From contig CM017560.1 of NCBI GenBank assembly GCA_007844125.1, forward strand, positions 800,401 to 864,400: a stretch of DNA of 64,000 nt, read 5' to 3'. The stretch is from Sinonovacula constricta (taxonomy: Eukaryota; Mollusca; Bivalvia; Cardiida; Solecurtidae). How positions within the stretch are numbered: position 1 is the first letter of the stretch; each line of letters opens with the position of its first letter. Of the stretch, positions 34,301 to 48,215 are shown piece after piece. The notes under the pieces are model-generated. The model was not told where the DNA came from and made no database searches. It saw only the letters and a list, made by a program, of their open reading frames with translations. Position numbers and translations under genes: made by a program.

Positions 34301-37300
34301 GGGGACCGGGGAAAGCCAGTTAGGCCTATCAGCACAATCCACTCCGATGTTTGGGAGTAAAGATGACTGACGGGCGCTTTAGCCAATCGGAGAGCATGTT
34401 ACAAAACATACTGCTCACAGCGAGTGTGATGGACTCGCTGTCAAAACTTTGGTAGGATTGACCCAGTTTGGAGCACAAAGGAACTTTCTTGCTGCCTCGT
34501 AGAAGCCTGGGAAGTGCCAGGTCATACATTAGTCTGATATTAATCATCTCTCGCCAGCTCATGGAGGTTTTATGTTTGTGTGTTTTTTATTCACTGGCGG
34601 TTGCTAGAAGTTCATGCAAGCTAAATGAGTTTAAGAGCAAGTAAGGTATAATCTCGTAGCATGTATACACGATCAGCAGTTATCACTTGGGTGCAGAAAT
34701 GTACTTTTAAGTTGCAAAATACCAATATTAAGAAACATCCTTGCAAACATATGCTGCTTGTTTTAACGGACTTTACACCGCCCTAATAGAATCCCAAACG
34801 TATAGATTTCTCTAATTATATAAATTTATATTGTAACGTATTTTGTAATTAAATGCTTCCTTGTTATGCACCTAATTTACAATATCAAAGCTGTTGACGC
34901 GTTGATTGAAATATTTCTCACAAATACATTTTACTTGTATATTTGACGTCCTGTTTTTTTATGTTTTTTTTTAATACGTCTCATAAATATTTTGTTAAAG
35001 TTTTGTTTTATCACCACCCTGACCACTTATTTAACCAGTTATTTTATTAGCCTCTGATTCAGCATAATGCAAGGCATAATGAGATTTTATAAGTGCACAC
35101 ATTTACTGTCTTGAACACCACCACCACTGTGAACTGTTTGGGTCTGTGGATAATTCATTTAAAACTCTCAATTATGTTCCCATAAGGGTAAAAAAAATCA
35201 CTTGGCAGTTTTACTACCTTTATTAGAAAAGAATCTAAACTGGGTACATATGAGGCACCCTGGTCTGCTAAGATTATCTTGCATGTCTACAAGTACCCGC
35301 CGCCTGCAGGCTGATATGTACTTTAAATGCATTAGTTGTCAAAAGTATGTGGTCGTTACAATTCAGCATTACTGGCGGAAGTTTGAAATAAATTTAGCAA
35401 AAAATGGATTCGTCGCAGTTGCTTTCCCACACAAGCAAATGATATTTACATCTTCGTAGCCACCCTGCACCGATGTGCGAGTAACCCATTGGCGTGCTTC
35501 ATTTTGTAAATAATCTTAACTAAGTGTTTGTCTTTTTCTTACATCGACAAAGATGCCTAAAAATATTGCTAGAGACACAAAACGAAATAAAACTGAAAGA
35601 TCTGGATTTAAAATATTCACACAAGCCTTATCAACACATATTTAGCAGGAAAAGAGCCAGAGTCATATAAAGCTCTTGTTTTTTCTTGACTCACATCGCT
35701 TTTAAACAAATGCATACGTCGCCGTTATGCAATTGTTATAATTGTTGCATACTCATTTGGTTCCACCTAATTAGAATCACAGCTGCCAATTAAATGTAAC
35801 ATAATCATTGCAATGATAAAATTGTACTTTAATTATAGATGGATAGTGGTGAATGGAGTCGGATGAAAACATGATGATTAAGCGAAACATGGCGGCAAGA
35901 CACCTGCTGTTGTTGATATAGGAGTTAGTTAAAAATGATGACATATCAAATCAAGTGTTCAGATTTGTTAAGACTAAATCTTCCTTTGCATCAATGTTTT
36001 CCTAATTAAATGTGATTAATATGCTTATATCTTTTTCAAATGTATAAAATAAAATCATTTCGATATTTTTATGAACTTTGATGAATTGACTCAATAGAAA
36101 GCACTCGATAGACTTATGACATTTTATTGAATTCCATTTCCTCATGTACGCACACTTGTTCCGGAAAGAATGCAAACACAAGGATACTGTTTTTACATTG
36201 AAATAAATAACACAATTATTGTTTTGGATTGTTTTTAATTAAATACTATAATAAAAATATGTCTCCTTTAATGAGGATGACCTTTTTAAACTGTTGGTCA
36301 TACACTATTGCAGATATTCGCAATATCAAGTTTTGGCCTTTCCACCATGTATAAAAATTTGAACTTATTACAGATTACAATTAATGTTTCATCACAGTCA
36401 TTATGATTGCTGAAATGAAATATTTAAAGATGCAGACAAAGGTATACAATTATACAGAATGAGTATAAATGTGTGCTGTAATAAATAGGATCAAAAGACG
36501 TGCTATTTTATGTTATATGAAACAAAACAAAGTTTGGAGATTTCTTGGAAGACGTATTTTTTCAGCATATGAAAATACATTATATAAAGTTTGATATATT
36601 ATTCTTATTAAATCACACGATTTCTGTTTCGGGATGTTGGATATATTGACAACCAAAAAATTGTCATTTTGTAAACATTAAAGTATAGTAGTTTGTTGGT
36701 TCAAGAATAAGATGGTCTTTGCTATAATATTATGTGCATTGTCTTTTTTTACCAAGCCATTGTTATCATTCAAAATGCGTTGTTAATGGACTTTTAATTA
36801 GTCAAGCATTGAAATCAACCTGACCCGCCTTTTTAGGTTTAACTATATGCCGAAGCAAGACAAAATAAACGATTGATATCAAAAATAAGAAAAGTTGATG
36901 TTAAAAATGTGTATAAAAACTAACTTAAATTCATACTAAGGCATTAGCTGGACTAGCCGTAAACATTTCGTTTAACACGCGCTTTCAAATTATAGCCGTT
37001 CTTTAAGCGGTTCCAGTTTTTTTTAAACGAAGCTGAAAATAGCTTGCTGTTGGACACATGTTCGGCTGTATTTACAAGCCTTTAAGAAAATACTTTGTAG
37101 CCAGATACATTGAGATAATTACATTTCACGGTCACTCACCTAGCGCAGGAGGACATAAGCCGGGATGTTCTCAAAGTAGTTGGCTAGTTTCCGTATTTAT
37201 GCTTATAGTTTAGGTCCGCCTAACATGCGCAGAACGGCTATGGTTCCTTCTAATAGGCGCTGTTTGGAAAAAAAAGGTTTCCTGTTGCAGACAAGTATAA

Positions 37301-37949
37301 ACAATTTGAAAGTTGCGTGTTTTCAGATTCAAATGATAGTATACTCTAAAATTGAAATGCCGTCATGCTATTATGATTTATACCTTTAAATACTTAATGA
37401 CATGAATAGTTATCCATTCATTTTATTTTAATACATTTTTGCACTCGTAATATTTGTTATATTTTACGTGTACATAAATAAAATATTTGAGAACCGATAC
37501 AGAAGATTTTTTTATACATTAAAATTGCTAATAGAACCGTTGTGAGCCGAGTAGGGTACACATGATAACTTATTTAGATTATGACTGATAATCGTGTCTA
37601 TCTGGACAATGATTCTGTATGATCAAAGTAGGAAATGTTGTAAAAATGCGATCCGAGTAAAATCTACTATTCACAAATCAACCAGTTTTGTATGAGGATA
37701 ATATGACATGTGCGTCTGATTTACTACATCACACGTTACCATCTGTTGAGGTAATTAAATAGACTGCCCTTTGGTATTACATAAGATGAAAATCGTTCAT
37801 ACCAAAACACAGCAGTTCGCTATAAAAACGTATAGTATGGTCTTACATGACGATTTAAACAACGTAAAAGATAAATATGCTGAATGGTTGTTGTATTTGT
37901 GAAGGATTCTTCTTGATGAAATGACTTTGAACCTCTATTGATGATTAAA

Positions 37950-38110
37950 AGAAAGGAAGTGTGGTGTTTTATCTACGCTGCAAATACAGTTATCTCCCTT
38001 CTTAGTGTAAAAACAACAACAACAAAAGCCAAAAAGAAAATGCGTATGCAATGGTTTTAACGCACTGATTAAAATTATGAATATTAAAGAAAATGTGGAA
38101 TAAATGTTTG
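37950..38110 (-). repeat. Dispersed repeat B, copy 2
   Basis: Inverted copy of 32713-32865, about 80-85% similar by eye, 5.1 kb away. Confidence 0.8.
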
Positions 38111-39433
38111 TTTGAAATCTGAATAGTCTTGCTTGTGTTATAATGTTATGATAAGTTTTATTTTTCTTACGTAAACCCTGCCTATTGAAGTATTTTACCG
38201 ATCTGTACTTTATTGGCAATCAAACTCTTCTGTAAAAGGATAATGGGATAAAATAGAGTTTTATGTTTGAAACCATGGTCAGGTCTATATTTCAGTAATA
38301 AAAAGCAATAAAAAGGTGTTTAAAGGTTGAACTCTCGATGCTTCTTAAATTGTACATCTGCAGGTGAGTAGTTTCGTCTGATTGAAGATCACACATTCTC
38401 GGGAAAAGAAATCCCCTGCCCACCACATTCACGCCATGATCGTGACCAGAACAGCTGGTGTAAATGGTTGCAAGTTGTCGTCTGCTGCCAACTGTTTTTG
38501 TTTGTAAGGATATCATAAAAACTTCGCGTGGCGTCTGACACTTCTCAACATGCTTGTCAGCACGATAATGTGTTCTTCTAGACGATCATTAGCGACTTGC
38601 TGTTCTAAGTTCTTGTTGTTTACGGCGCTGAGGGCTGCACTGAAAAAAGGCTTATTATTTTTAGATAGAAACATAAGGAAAAGTCTTTGCAAAGTCGATT
38701 GAGTATTTCAATTTTTAATATTCATGCTAAGATTGAATCTAATTGAAGCTTGAGTTGTCTACTATAGCAGTACTTCTTTTGTCGTCTGTTGCCAATTGCA
38801 AATGTTGTAGAATCAGACATTCCCGGGAGCTCTTTGGTCAGGGCGTGCACTATTGTTATTGTTGATGTTGATGATATTGATCTTTCAGATTGTCAGTATT
38901 TTGTAACCAAAGCATGTAGATTTAACGTGTGGACTTATAAGAAAGGTATTTATATATATTTAAGAAATAGTTCACACGGATGAGGACCCTCTGGCATTAT
39001 GTGGACTGGATAGTCATCATGGAGAGTAATATAAACCGAAGCGCAGCCCATAGGGCCCGAAGTTCTTATATATACCGAACATTTTTTTATAATTCTATTG
39101 ACAAGTTTCAATATATTGATAAAAGATTATTGTTAGTAAACACCTTTTATTACGTATTTTACAATTCATGAAAAAAATCTTAACGGATGAAAACACATGC
39201 ATTATCTATGCAAAGTAACTTGCTTAAAAGATGTTTACTTGAGTAACAATTGACAAATGTTAAAGCAAATAATAGTAGTCAGTGAGTTTCGTCTCCTGTC
39301 AGAGCTGCGTACCGCTTATTGACACACGACATCTCAAACTACGGTGCGTACTTTTTTCTAATCGTGAAAGTCGATAGACCCGGTCAATAAAAGGTTTATG
39401 GACCAGTACTAGTGACCAGGTATGCAGAGTAGC

Positions 39434-39437
<4 letters not shown>

Positions 39438-39525
<88 letters not shown>
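39438..39525. repeat. (CT)n microsatellite
   Basis: About 44 perfect CT units; polypurine on the minus strand. Confidence 0.97.
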
Positions 39526-39528
<3 letters not shown>

Positions 39529-41117
39529 CAATACAAAACGGTACACAATAAGTATGTAAGTCAATACATAAACATTTATTTGAATACATTTTTTAAAGAT
39601 TACAGACAAAGAAACAGTAAAACAACTTGGAAAGTAGACATTTAGGAGGCAAAACGGGTCATAAAGAAAACGTACCGATCAGTTTGTAATGTTCTATGAT
39701 AGACAAGACGATACAAATAGGTTGGACAGTTAACATGTCTATGTCTTCCGGTTCGTCTTGTATTTGAAAACAATTAAGTATTTGCATGAAATAATTAGAA
39801 CACGAACGTGATTCTGCATACGAGTACAGTTTGTTTGCGTTGCGTGATAAAATTATGCACTGCCTCATATACGTTTTTACTTTAAAACAGTTTGTCAATA
39901 ATTTGGCGACAAAGTGTCACTTGGCTTTGGGTTGTTTGGTTCAATTTTGTTCACTTTCCACTGTTAGAATATACTTGAATTTTCATAACTTTGTCTACTT
40001 TTTACATATTTAATGATACATAATTTAATTTTCCTGAACTTAATTTACTTTCCACATATCAATTACTTTTGAATTTTCTGAACTTTATTCATCTTTATAT
40101 ACAGAATACACTTGGATTTTTCTGAACTACATTCACTTTTCGCACAAAGAATATACTTGAACGATCTGAACTTTTTTTCACATATTTTTTCACATATATG
40201 ATACACTTGAATTTTCTGAACTTGATTAATTTTCACATATAGAATAAACTTTAATGAATTTTCTGAACAATACTTACCTTCACATTATTTTTTTTCTGAA
40301 TTACATGGTATTGTTTAAAATCACACTTCGTTGCTTTACATCTTTTTCCAGACAGTAAATTAATTGATAATTATTGCGGTTCGGAATGTATATTGGTTTA
40401 CTCTTACACTGAAATTACAACATTATAGTTGATCTGTTAAAAGTTAACATCGGCTACGAATTAGTAGTAAAGATGTCAAACGATTACTCGAGTACTCGCT
40501 CGGAAGATTATACTCGAGTATTAAAATCACTATTTCGAGTACTTGGTAAAATGGGAAAGTAGAATTTAATTGACAAAAATAACATTAAAAAACAACAACA
40601 AACAATTAAAAACTGTGTTTTTGGTAAACTGTTCCTAAACCAATTGCTACTAGTCGCATGACCCAGTTCCTCACTGCCACCTGGTCGCCTTATCGATCGT
40701 GGCTGATCAATATACGGTCAATCCAGGCACCCCATTGTCTGTCACTTAATAAACTGCAAGTCTGGTCACTGCTTCGCTAATTAGTCCCTGTCAACTCAGT
40801 ACACCAAAAATCTAGATCTAGATTTAGTCGTATAAACTTCACAAAGACGACTTATATAGGATTCTCAGTATAAAGTGTATGATAGTTTTCGTAGCTAATA
40901 TGCAAACAGAAATAAACTCCGTATTATATGAAGAGAATTAACTGATCAATTATCTTCTAAGATTAAAATGAAGATGTTTTGAAATGCACAAGCGTGCTAT
41001 AAACTAATATCATTTACAAAATACAATCGGGATTTCGCACTTAAAACAGGTTGTGCATCCTTATGAGATATATCGCAAAGTTGTTACAATTTACACAAAC
41101 AATCTGTCACAATTTTG

Positions 41118-41501
41118 TCAAACTATGGGCGGGAGTGTGGTCATTTGTCGGTGCACGTCATCCTTCCCGTCATCTCTAGCGGTAACCGGCGTCACCATGA
41201 TACGATCATATTCCGTGACGTCTTCGTCAGTTCCGCTGTATTTTGGATGTCCTTTCGTATAGGAGTAAATACTGTCTACAATTTTAGTATAAAGGCGAGG
41301 ATTTAGTCTAGGTTTTTCGTACAACTCCTCCGGAAGTCTTGTCATCTGTTTGAATGGCACGTACTTTTGTTCCCGGAGGTGAAATGGTGTGACAAGTTCG
41401 GGTTCTCGGCGCGGGCGGAAGGCCATATTGGTGTTGGGAGAATTGACATCCAACATGCTGTACAATTTCTTCTCATAACGCTTCTCTATACTCCGCTTAG
41501 C
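41118..41501 (-). CDS. LPPI protein, last exon
   Basis: AKRSIEKRYEKKLYSML ... VTARDDGKDDVHRQMTTL then PPIV and TGA. Long open frame with Tyr- and Pro-rich composition (EELYEKPRLNPRLYTKIVD). Acceptor TTCTAG. Confidence 0.8.
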   Translation of the reverse strand, partial: AKRSIEKRYEKKLYSMLDVNSPNTNMAFRPRREPELVTPFHLREQKYVPFKQMTRLPEELYEKPRLNPRLYTKIVDSIYSYTKGHPKYSGTDEDVTEYDRIMVTPVTARDDGKDDVHRQMTTLPPIV

Positions 41502-44443
41502 CTAGAAGAAACAGTGAGCAGTGTAGTTGTAGTCTAAAAGTATTCGTAGATGCCATTTAAAAAATCATATCCTTAGTTATTTAATATTATTTGCTATAAA
41601 TTACAAGCAACAAAATCAAATTCTTTAATTGATTGAAACACTATCAACAGGACAGAAACTTATGAGTTGATGTAACTGTTCAACCGCATTCAAGAAACGA
41701 AACTACATGAAAATAAAAATGAAATACAAACATTGATATCTGATTAAAGTGTGTCAGCTTGAGGATAAAGCACAATAAAATAAAAACAAGACATGTTTAA
41801 ATTGTCTTTAAAGAAAGTGTTGTATTTTTTTTTTACTTTTTGTTGAAAACGTCTTTACTTTTAAAATATGTCAAGATATGTGGATGTGTGTTCACGTAAG
41901 TTGTAATATTGAAGCAATGGCCGATGGGAAATAACTCTTACAAGGTGTCTTCCCAGTTCTTAAATGGGAGGTTAGTTAAAAGCTTTGTCAGTTTGTCACG
42001 TTTTCCGCTTTTATAATTAAATACCCTTGTTGTACTAATTCATCGATAATTATTATTATATTACACCAGGCATTTGCCATGAAATGTAAAAGTGAATAAG
42101 AAATTTATTAATGTAATAAAATTTTATAACAATTTGTTATATTTTAACTTTCCTTTGACCGTAAAAACAGTCACCCATATAAAAAGATAAAATGTGCGAC
42201 CAACAAATATGTTACGGCAACTATACATAGACTGTGTTGTGCACAAGTTAGTGTTGAAACACAACAACATAACCAACCCTTTCTTTCCGCTTTTGTTTGG
42301 CCAATTTTTCTATCTTTGCCTGCAATGGCATGTCCCTGACCCGAGGTGTCAATGCGGGAACTATACTTGGTTGCGCTGGTAACTTGCGTCGCCGACTAGC
42401 ACTGGTCTCAGGGAATGTGAACTCGCGAGATTGGAAGAGATGTGATGTTGGTGACGTCACCGCTGCTTCAACAGACAATGATCTTTCGTCTGGCTGCAAG
42501 TAACAACAGCAACGTACATACAGTCTTTTGGAAAAAAAATCAGATGTTAACGGACATGATCACAGGTCATTTTGCTTTTGAGTATAGATACAACGTCTTT
42601 ATCTAAAAATATTATGCCAAAGCCTTCGCATGGAAATATTTTAGACAATGTTCATTGTGTTTGAGTCAAACACAATTCCGATTACAGAAAACCCTTTTCC
42701 TTTCGTGAGTTATAAAAGTCAATTAAAGACGATTTAAAACAAAAACATAAGCTGAATTCAAATATAAAAAAGAGAAAGGGAGTTTACGTACTCGTTTTTT
42801 TTTTGTTATAACAATTGACCCTGATCATAGGGTCATATACATTTTCTGTGTATTCTTGAAGCACTTTTCTATGTTTATAAAGTATTTAAATATGTATTAT
42901 TATCTTTTAATATGTTGCATACAATCGATTAAACAAAAAACATGATTATATGTCATATACACTACATAGTAAAAAAGTATATATGCGATTTCCAATACAG
43001 TATGATAATTTGACCTCTATTTATTATGCACATAAAATCAGTTTTTGTCCACAAGTTTGACAAATTTGTTGAAAACTGTTTCAAAAGTTTGATTTTCATT
43101 TTGTCATATTGTGAAATTCTATGTATGCTGAATACATAAAAATAAAAATAAATTATATAGTTTACGTTTTAGTTTTCTTGTAAAATGAGTACAGATGGAG
43201 CATATGCTTGTAAAGAGTTTGGCAAATTCAATCAATGAATAGCTGTACAAAATTAAAATTTAAAGCTACACGTATTTCCTCCTTAATATGGTAGAGTGAT
43301 GCAGAAGTAATTGGTAAAGTTAAAAAGGGAGAAAAACAGTTGACCATGCGTGCCCATTCCGGGATTCGAACCCTTAACCCCCAGGTTTGAAGCACAATAA
43401 CCCTAATTTTACTACTTAACTTCCTTACTACTGAAGAGCTCATAATATGCGCAAACTGAATGCGCCGCGCGACTTACCGCGGTCGTCATGACAGTAAAGG
43501 ATTTTATTATATCATTGTTTTAAGGTCTTCCTATCTGTTATTTAAGGCGGTCATCGACATTTATTTTTTCAATTATTCAAACAGACACATTAACAATGTT
43601 AACGACATACTCTTTCGGTGATAAATGCAGGCGATATTGATAAAGACGGGAGGGATGGTAACTCCTGAATGACGTCATCATGTTCTTCGAAACTGTTGTG
43701 ACGTTTAGGCATCATGTGTTCGGGTATGGGAGGTAGCTTCTTGTGTTTACGCTGTTTCTTCTTTGACACGTATGGAGGTTCGAACCGGAACTCCCTAAAG
43801 GCGCAAGTTTTGGAATGGCTCGGCTGTAAAGTCACAACAGTCAAATGTGTCAAATTTAAATTTAGACAGATGATATATCATAAGAAAGTAAGAGTATTAT
43901 TGATTTCTCCAGTGTTATACTTTGTTGATAATGCTTACAAAGCTTCATCCAACATACTGAAATATGTGTACACATTGAATAGTATTTTTCAATAACAGAG
44001 TGCCGACCAATTAACATATTTTCCGTTCATGCGTTAGTGACGATTCACATCATTGCAGAAAACACTGCTAATTACAAGACCTTTTTCAATTCCATGATAC
44101 TATACATGTTTTTTAAGTGATTTTGTCTTTACAAGTTTAAACATTTATTTTTGGTGTTAAAATAAATCTCGGACTTGTCGCAATGTTGACCTACTTTTGT
44201 ATCCGCAAGACTTTGGTTGGTTTAAATGATTAGAATATTATTTCTATATTTTAAATAAGTTTATATACTGTCGTCATATTAGCTTACTTTTTGAATTGGC
44301 GGCAGTGTGTGTGAGTTTCGAAGCTGCATCAGTTTCATCTTATGAAGCTGCTCAATTGTAGCCCGCTCCCGATCCAGGCGGTTGATGATATTCACCTCCA
44401 GGATCATTTTGGTCCTGGGGAGTATCGCCGTCTCGGGGATGTG
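41118..44443 (-). CDS. Unrecognised basic, LPPI-rich protein (four C-terminal exons; 5' end not found)
   Basis: Four exons, all phase 0, give 322 aa and a TGA stop: 44288-44443 (52 codons), 43611-43823 (71), 42278-42493 (72), 41118-41501 (127 plus stop). Joined sequence is rich in Lys, Arg, Pro and Ser. LPPI occurs three times (HTLPPIQK, KLPPIPEH, and TLPPIV at the C-terminus). A basic helical stretch, AKIEKLAKQKRKER then AKRSIEKRYEKKL, spans an exon junction, supporting the splice. No signal peptide or membrane segment is visible in this part. No start Met with a good context was found upstream, so the N-terminus lies in exons I could not identify. Function unknown; likely intracellular. Confidence 0.75.
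42278..42493 (-). CDS. LPPI protein, exon c
   Basis: PDERSLSVEAAVTSPTSHLF ... EKLAKQKRKER. Acceptor TTGCAG. The donor AGG|GTTGGT is weak, but the join gives a continuous basic helix with exon d. Confidence 0.72.
43255..43445 (-). repeat. tRNA-derived SINE-like element
   Basis: On the minus strand GGGTTCGAATCCCGG is a perfect B box, preceded about 40 bp earlier by an A-box-like TAGTAAAATTAGG. Lies in the intron between exons b and c of the LPPI gene. Confidence 0.6.
43611..43823 (-). CDS. LPPI protein, exon b
   Basis: PSHSKTCAFREFRFEPPYV, then the basic KKKQRKHKKLPPIPEH and the acidic FEEHDDVIQELPSLPSLS. Acceptor TTTACAG, donor AGA|GTATGT. Confidence 0.78.
44288..44443 (-). CDS. LPPI protein, exon a
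   Basis: HIPETAILPRTKMILEVNII ... NSHTLPPIQK. Acceptor AATCAG, donor AAA|GTAAGC. The helical run with RERATIEQLHKMKLMQL could be a coiled coil. Confidence 0.72.
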
Positions 44444-46683
44444 CTGATTAACAAGGAATCTACTAAATAGAAGAAAGGGCGACAACAGTTTTGTGACTAG
44501 CTGAGGTATTGTTGATGTCAGCGAAGTAATTAAATGTACATACATGTGTCTTTTTAGATTTTCGTTGAAGACCAACAGAGAGTTTAAGCGACAAATGGTC
44601 TCAGATTTAAGAGTAAAAACTAAATCCACACCATTCCATGTAACAAACTGGCCATGAAAAGACCGTGGTTAATTCATTTTAAGTTTGTTTGCACGGACTC
44701 TTGAACTTAGGACCTCGCTTAGTATTAACAGTTATTTTTGTTGTTTTTTTTACAATGAAACTGTATATTCTTACATTTGGCTTGCATTTGGATACCTTGG
44801 TTCTGTGCCTTTTCAAATTTGTGTTTATGTTGCATTGCTCAAAGGACTTTTGTCATATATATTCTTACAGTATTTAAATAGCAATTTATTTGTCTACAGT
44901 AAACACATAATTCAATTCTTCCTATATTAACCCACAATATTTTACCTTTATCGTTTTAAAAACTTTTGAGAAAATAATGCATTTAGTAAACATGGTATAG
45001 GGATATTGTTAATATGATACACATACGTCATCAACAAACGTTTGGAATTTAAAAATTACTTACTTATTATTTCTATGATTAACCCCGGATGAAATAAGGT
45101 TTGGGGGTCTATTTAAAGATAAGCAGGTTATAAAATCATAATAAACTTTGCAGTTACTACCATTTTCTCAGCAAGCTTAAATGAGCACAGAATGCACAGA
45201 CTTTGCAAAAACGTCCTGCAAAGGAACTCACAAAAATTACAACAGGCCGGAAGTGGAAAGAAAAAACACTGTAAAAACAACGGGCAATATCCATAATTCA
45301 CACACCGCCCTACATGGGTCGCGATTCCAGAAATGCCCGGGACATATACTTGGTTCACATTATAATGTATGTCAGTCCAATATTTGGGTCAATTTCACAT
45401 CAACGATGCGAGTGTTACTACTTCTTCTGCGACCACAGATTTTGGCACAGATTCTCATAAACCTTGGCGTTTCCCAAGGACATTATTAGAAACTCTAAAA
45501 GTTTCAAAGAACTTTTGAATTTTGAGTTCAATAAAACTTCTGTACTGATTCTTATCTACATACCTTCTACTTTGTGTCTGAATGTCGGCCTAAAATCTGT
45601 TGTTGCTTACAACTTGTACGACCAAAAATGACAGATCTAGGAGCCTATGCAAAAGGAATCTCTCGTTTTTCTGTGACTAAAATTAACAAATTATTAAATT
45701 AAATAGATTTTAAATAGTTACTCAAATAAAAAATGTCCTAAATTTAATTGATAATTCAGTCGAATAACTTATCTTTAATTTTATTAAAATCCCAGGAAAC
45801 AAAACTTAGTTTCCTTAAGAAAAGCAAACGTAGATTGTTAATAGATGGGACTTGCAATTAACATTCACCATTCACTCAACATAGACAGTTTTGGGCATCA
45901 GGAATATGCACGGTGCAAAAAGAGTTGGGTAGTAACTATCTAGGTTACGTATCTTTTATTGCCAAATTAATAGTTACGTATATACCGCAAATAATAAAGT
46001 AGTAAATACTTTGAACAATAATATAGGCGCATTGTCATAAAGGGGTTTGTTTTCTCACTTTGATAGAGACCTTTTGTCGTTGCTATAGCTGTAAAATTAA
46101 TACAGTTTAACTATTTATATGTTTTGTTACCAATAACATCTTTTAAGATGTCAAGGAATAAACGTTTTTTACATAACTACACTCAAGAGGTTTCCATTAA
46201 AGCTTCGTTCACACGTCATGTTTTCACCTCGGATCATTGTTTCTAATAAACGAACAGTTATAACGATGGAACTGAACAGACACACTCTTAACACTAAAAA
46301 GAAACGTGGCAATCAAAACAGATAACAAACGGTAGTGGTGCTTAAATAGATCGTGAGTACGTTTGTAGTTATACGTTATTAAGTAACATTTGGTGCGTCA
46401 TAAAAACACACTGCTCGTTTGTTCAGGGTTTAAAAAACTAAAATACAATGAAAACTCAATGCTGATGCTGTAAAAATTGTTCTCATTTCTTAACCTACAT
46501 AAACATTAGGTTTTAACTTTCAATTGTAATTTTTACAAGGTCCACGTGTAAATGCAAACTGCAATGGTCGCAAAATCTCAGGGCTGAGGAATGATTCTCT
46601 TATCTTCTGGGAGTATAAACATTCAGTTTGAAACATGCATGAAAGGGACTGTAGAACACATGTTTCACAAAAAAACGTGGGCC

Positions 46684-46748
46684 CTTTCCAGACAGCCATA
46701 CCACGTGACAGACATAAAAACCGCACTGAAAATGCGTGTCTGGAAAGT
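46684..46748. repeat. Perfect 11-bp inverted repeat
   Basis: CTTTCCAGACA and TGTCTGGAAAG about 40 bp apart; could form a hairpin or mark a very short MITE. Confidence 0.5.
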
Positions 46749-48099
46749 CATAAAATGCAACAACACCGCATGCTGATCTTGTAGAATCTTTGTAACACAG
46801 AGGACAACAACCTTAAAGCCCTTTATATATATGACCCAGCTGAAACTAGTTGTCTCTTTTTGACACTTGAACGCAACTGTTTATAAAACACTTTTGACTG
46901 CAGTTTAGCAAACAATGCATTTTTGTTGTTTATAAGGTTCGCCGGATAAGATTAGCCCCTAAGTTTGTTGTTGTTGTTGTTTGCTTCCAGATACAACGTT
47001 AGAAATCCGAAGCCGGTGCACTGTTGCTGCAACAATAGTTTACGGTTCTTTGTTAGATCCGGGGAACAGCTGACATGATGCCACACACAGTCACCTTGCA
47101 CTGGCGCCATGGTATAGGGCATTGAAATAGTTTGTTTATTTATAGATACTAAACCAGTCTTTATACTAAAAGAAACAGAATATAATAGGTATGTTGCTGT
47201 TGACAAATCATGTTCTATTCATAAATATATGTACAATTATTTTCAAATGTGGTATCCGATTATTCGTCGTATAAATGCAGATTTTTGTGCAAAAGTACGA
47301 TCAACACAATCAGTGTCGTGTATAAAGATAAGTTTCCCTTGCTACTGTCTTGCTTTCAGTTAAAACGATTTTTTAAATCTTACCTGCTAAGATGGTGTTA
47401 GTCAAGAACTACTCAATTTTTCAGTTTATCATTATCTTGCCATGGTAGACTTACTGGGGATTTCAGCGAAATTAAGACGTTAAATATGTGTGTGTGGGGG
47501 GGGGGGAATCTTAATTTTAGAAAACCAAATTTCATTATTAACTTACAATAGCAAGACAATATATTATCTTTCTCGTGCCTTTATGTCCTGATGGTCCAGA
47601 ACACAAAGTCACTGGTTATAACAATAACTATGGTGCGTGTGCAGAGATCAGTCATGTACAGTGTTGATTCACTGGCCAAGATTCATCCCTACTGACTAGA
47701 TATTTGTGATGTAACAAGATAAAAATATAGCAAGGTCATATGAGTATATCAATATAAAAATAAACTATGAACATGCACACTAGTCAGGGATCATTTAAAA
47801 ATCAAATAGACAAAACACTGAGACGAAAAGCAAATTTTACACATATTCAGCACATTAGCAAGGTTTTACCATGACATTGTATGTACATATGTTATTGTCT
47901 TTAATGTTCTTACTGGCCCAAAATGTCGGATTCTTTTAAGGAACATTTGATTATCTTATAAATTGAGAAATTAAAATTAATGAAATTATTTTACAAATAT
48001 GTCTAGTTTCTAAAATGCCATATGCATGTGTATATTTTACATAGATATAATGGTAATTAAAGGTGATATACTTTACGGGATATAATTACATGTATAGAG

Positions 48100-48215
48100 G
48101 GCAAGCAGCAGGCTGGGACGGCTTTTGCATTTAGTAGAGTATCGAGTCCACACCAGTAAGGCACTAGGTTCAAATCCAGACCAAGCCAAACGAACCCATG
48201 GATTGAAAATATTGA
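48100..48215 (+). repeat. tRNA-derived SINE-like element
   Basis: A-box-like TAGTAGAGTATCG and B-box-like AGGTTCAAATCCAG about 40 bp apart. Confidence 0.55.

Larger units (their letters stand above)
34121..41117. other. Gene-poor intergenic region upstream of the collagen gene
   Basis: No convincing exon on either strand. Contains repeat B copy 2 and the CT microsatellite. The collagen promoter should lie at its left end, but no TATA box or other core element stands out. Confidence 0.55.

Noticed and set aside
39409..39609. ORF with alternating Arg-Glu
   Set aside because: It is a translation of the CT dinucleotide repeat.
45181..45489. Plus-strand ORF of 102 codons
   Set aside because: No splice context, no recognisable domain, composition like the surrounding AT-rich DNA.
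46952..47206. Short minus ORF with MAPVQ as a possible first exon of the LPPI gene
   Set aside because: Its possible donor gives phase 1, but exon a of that gene starts in phase 0, and the context is otherwise unremarkable.
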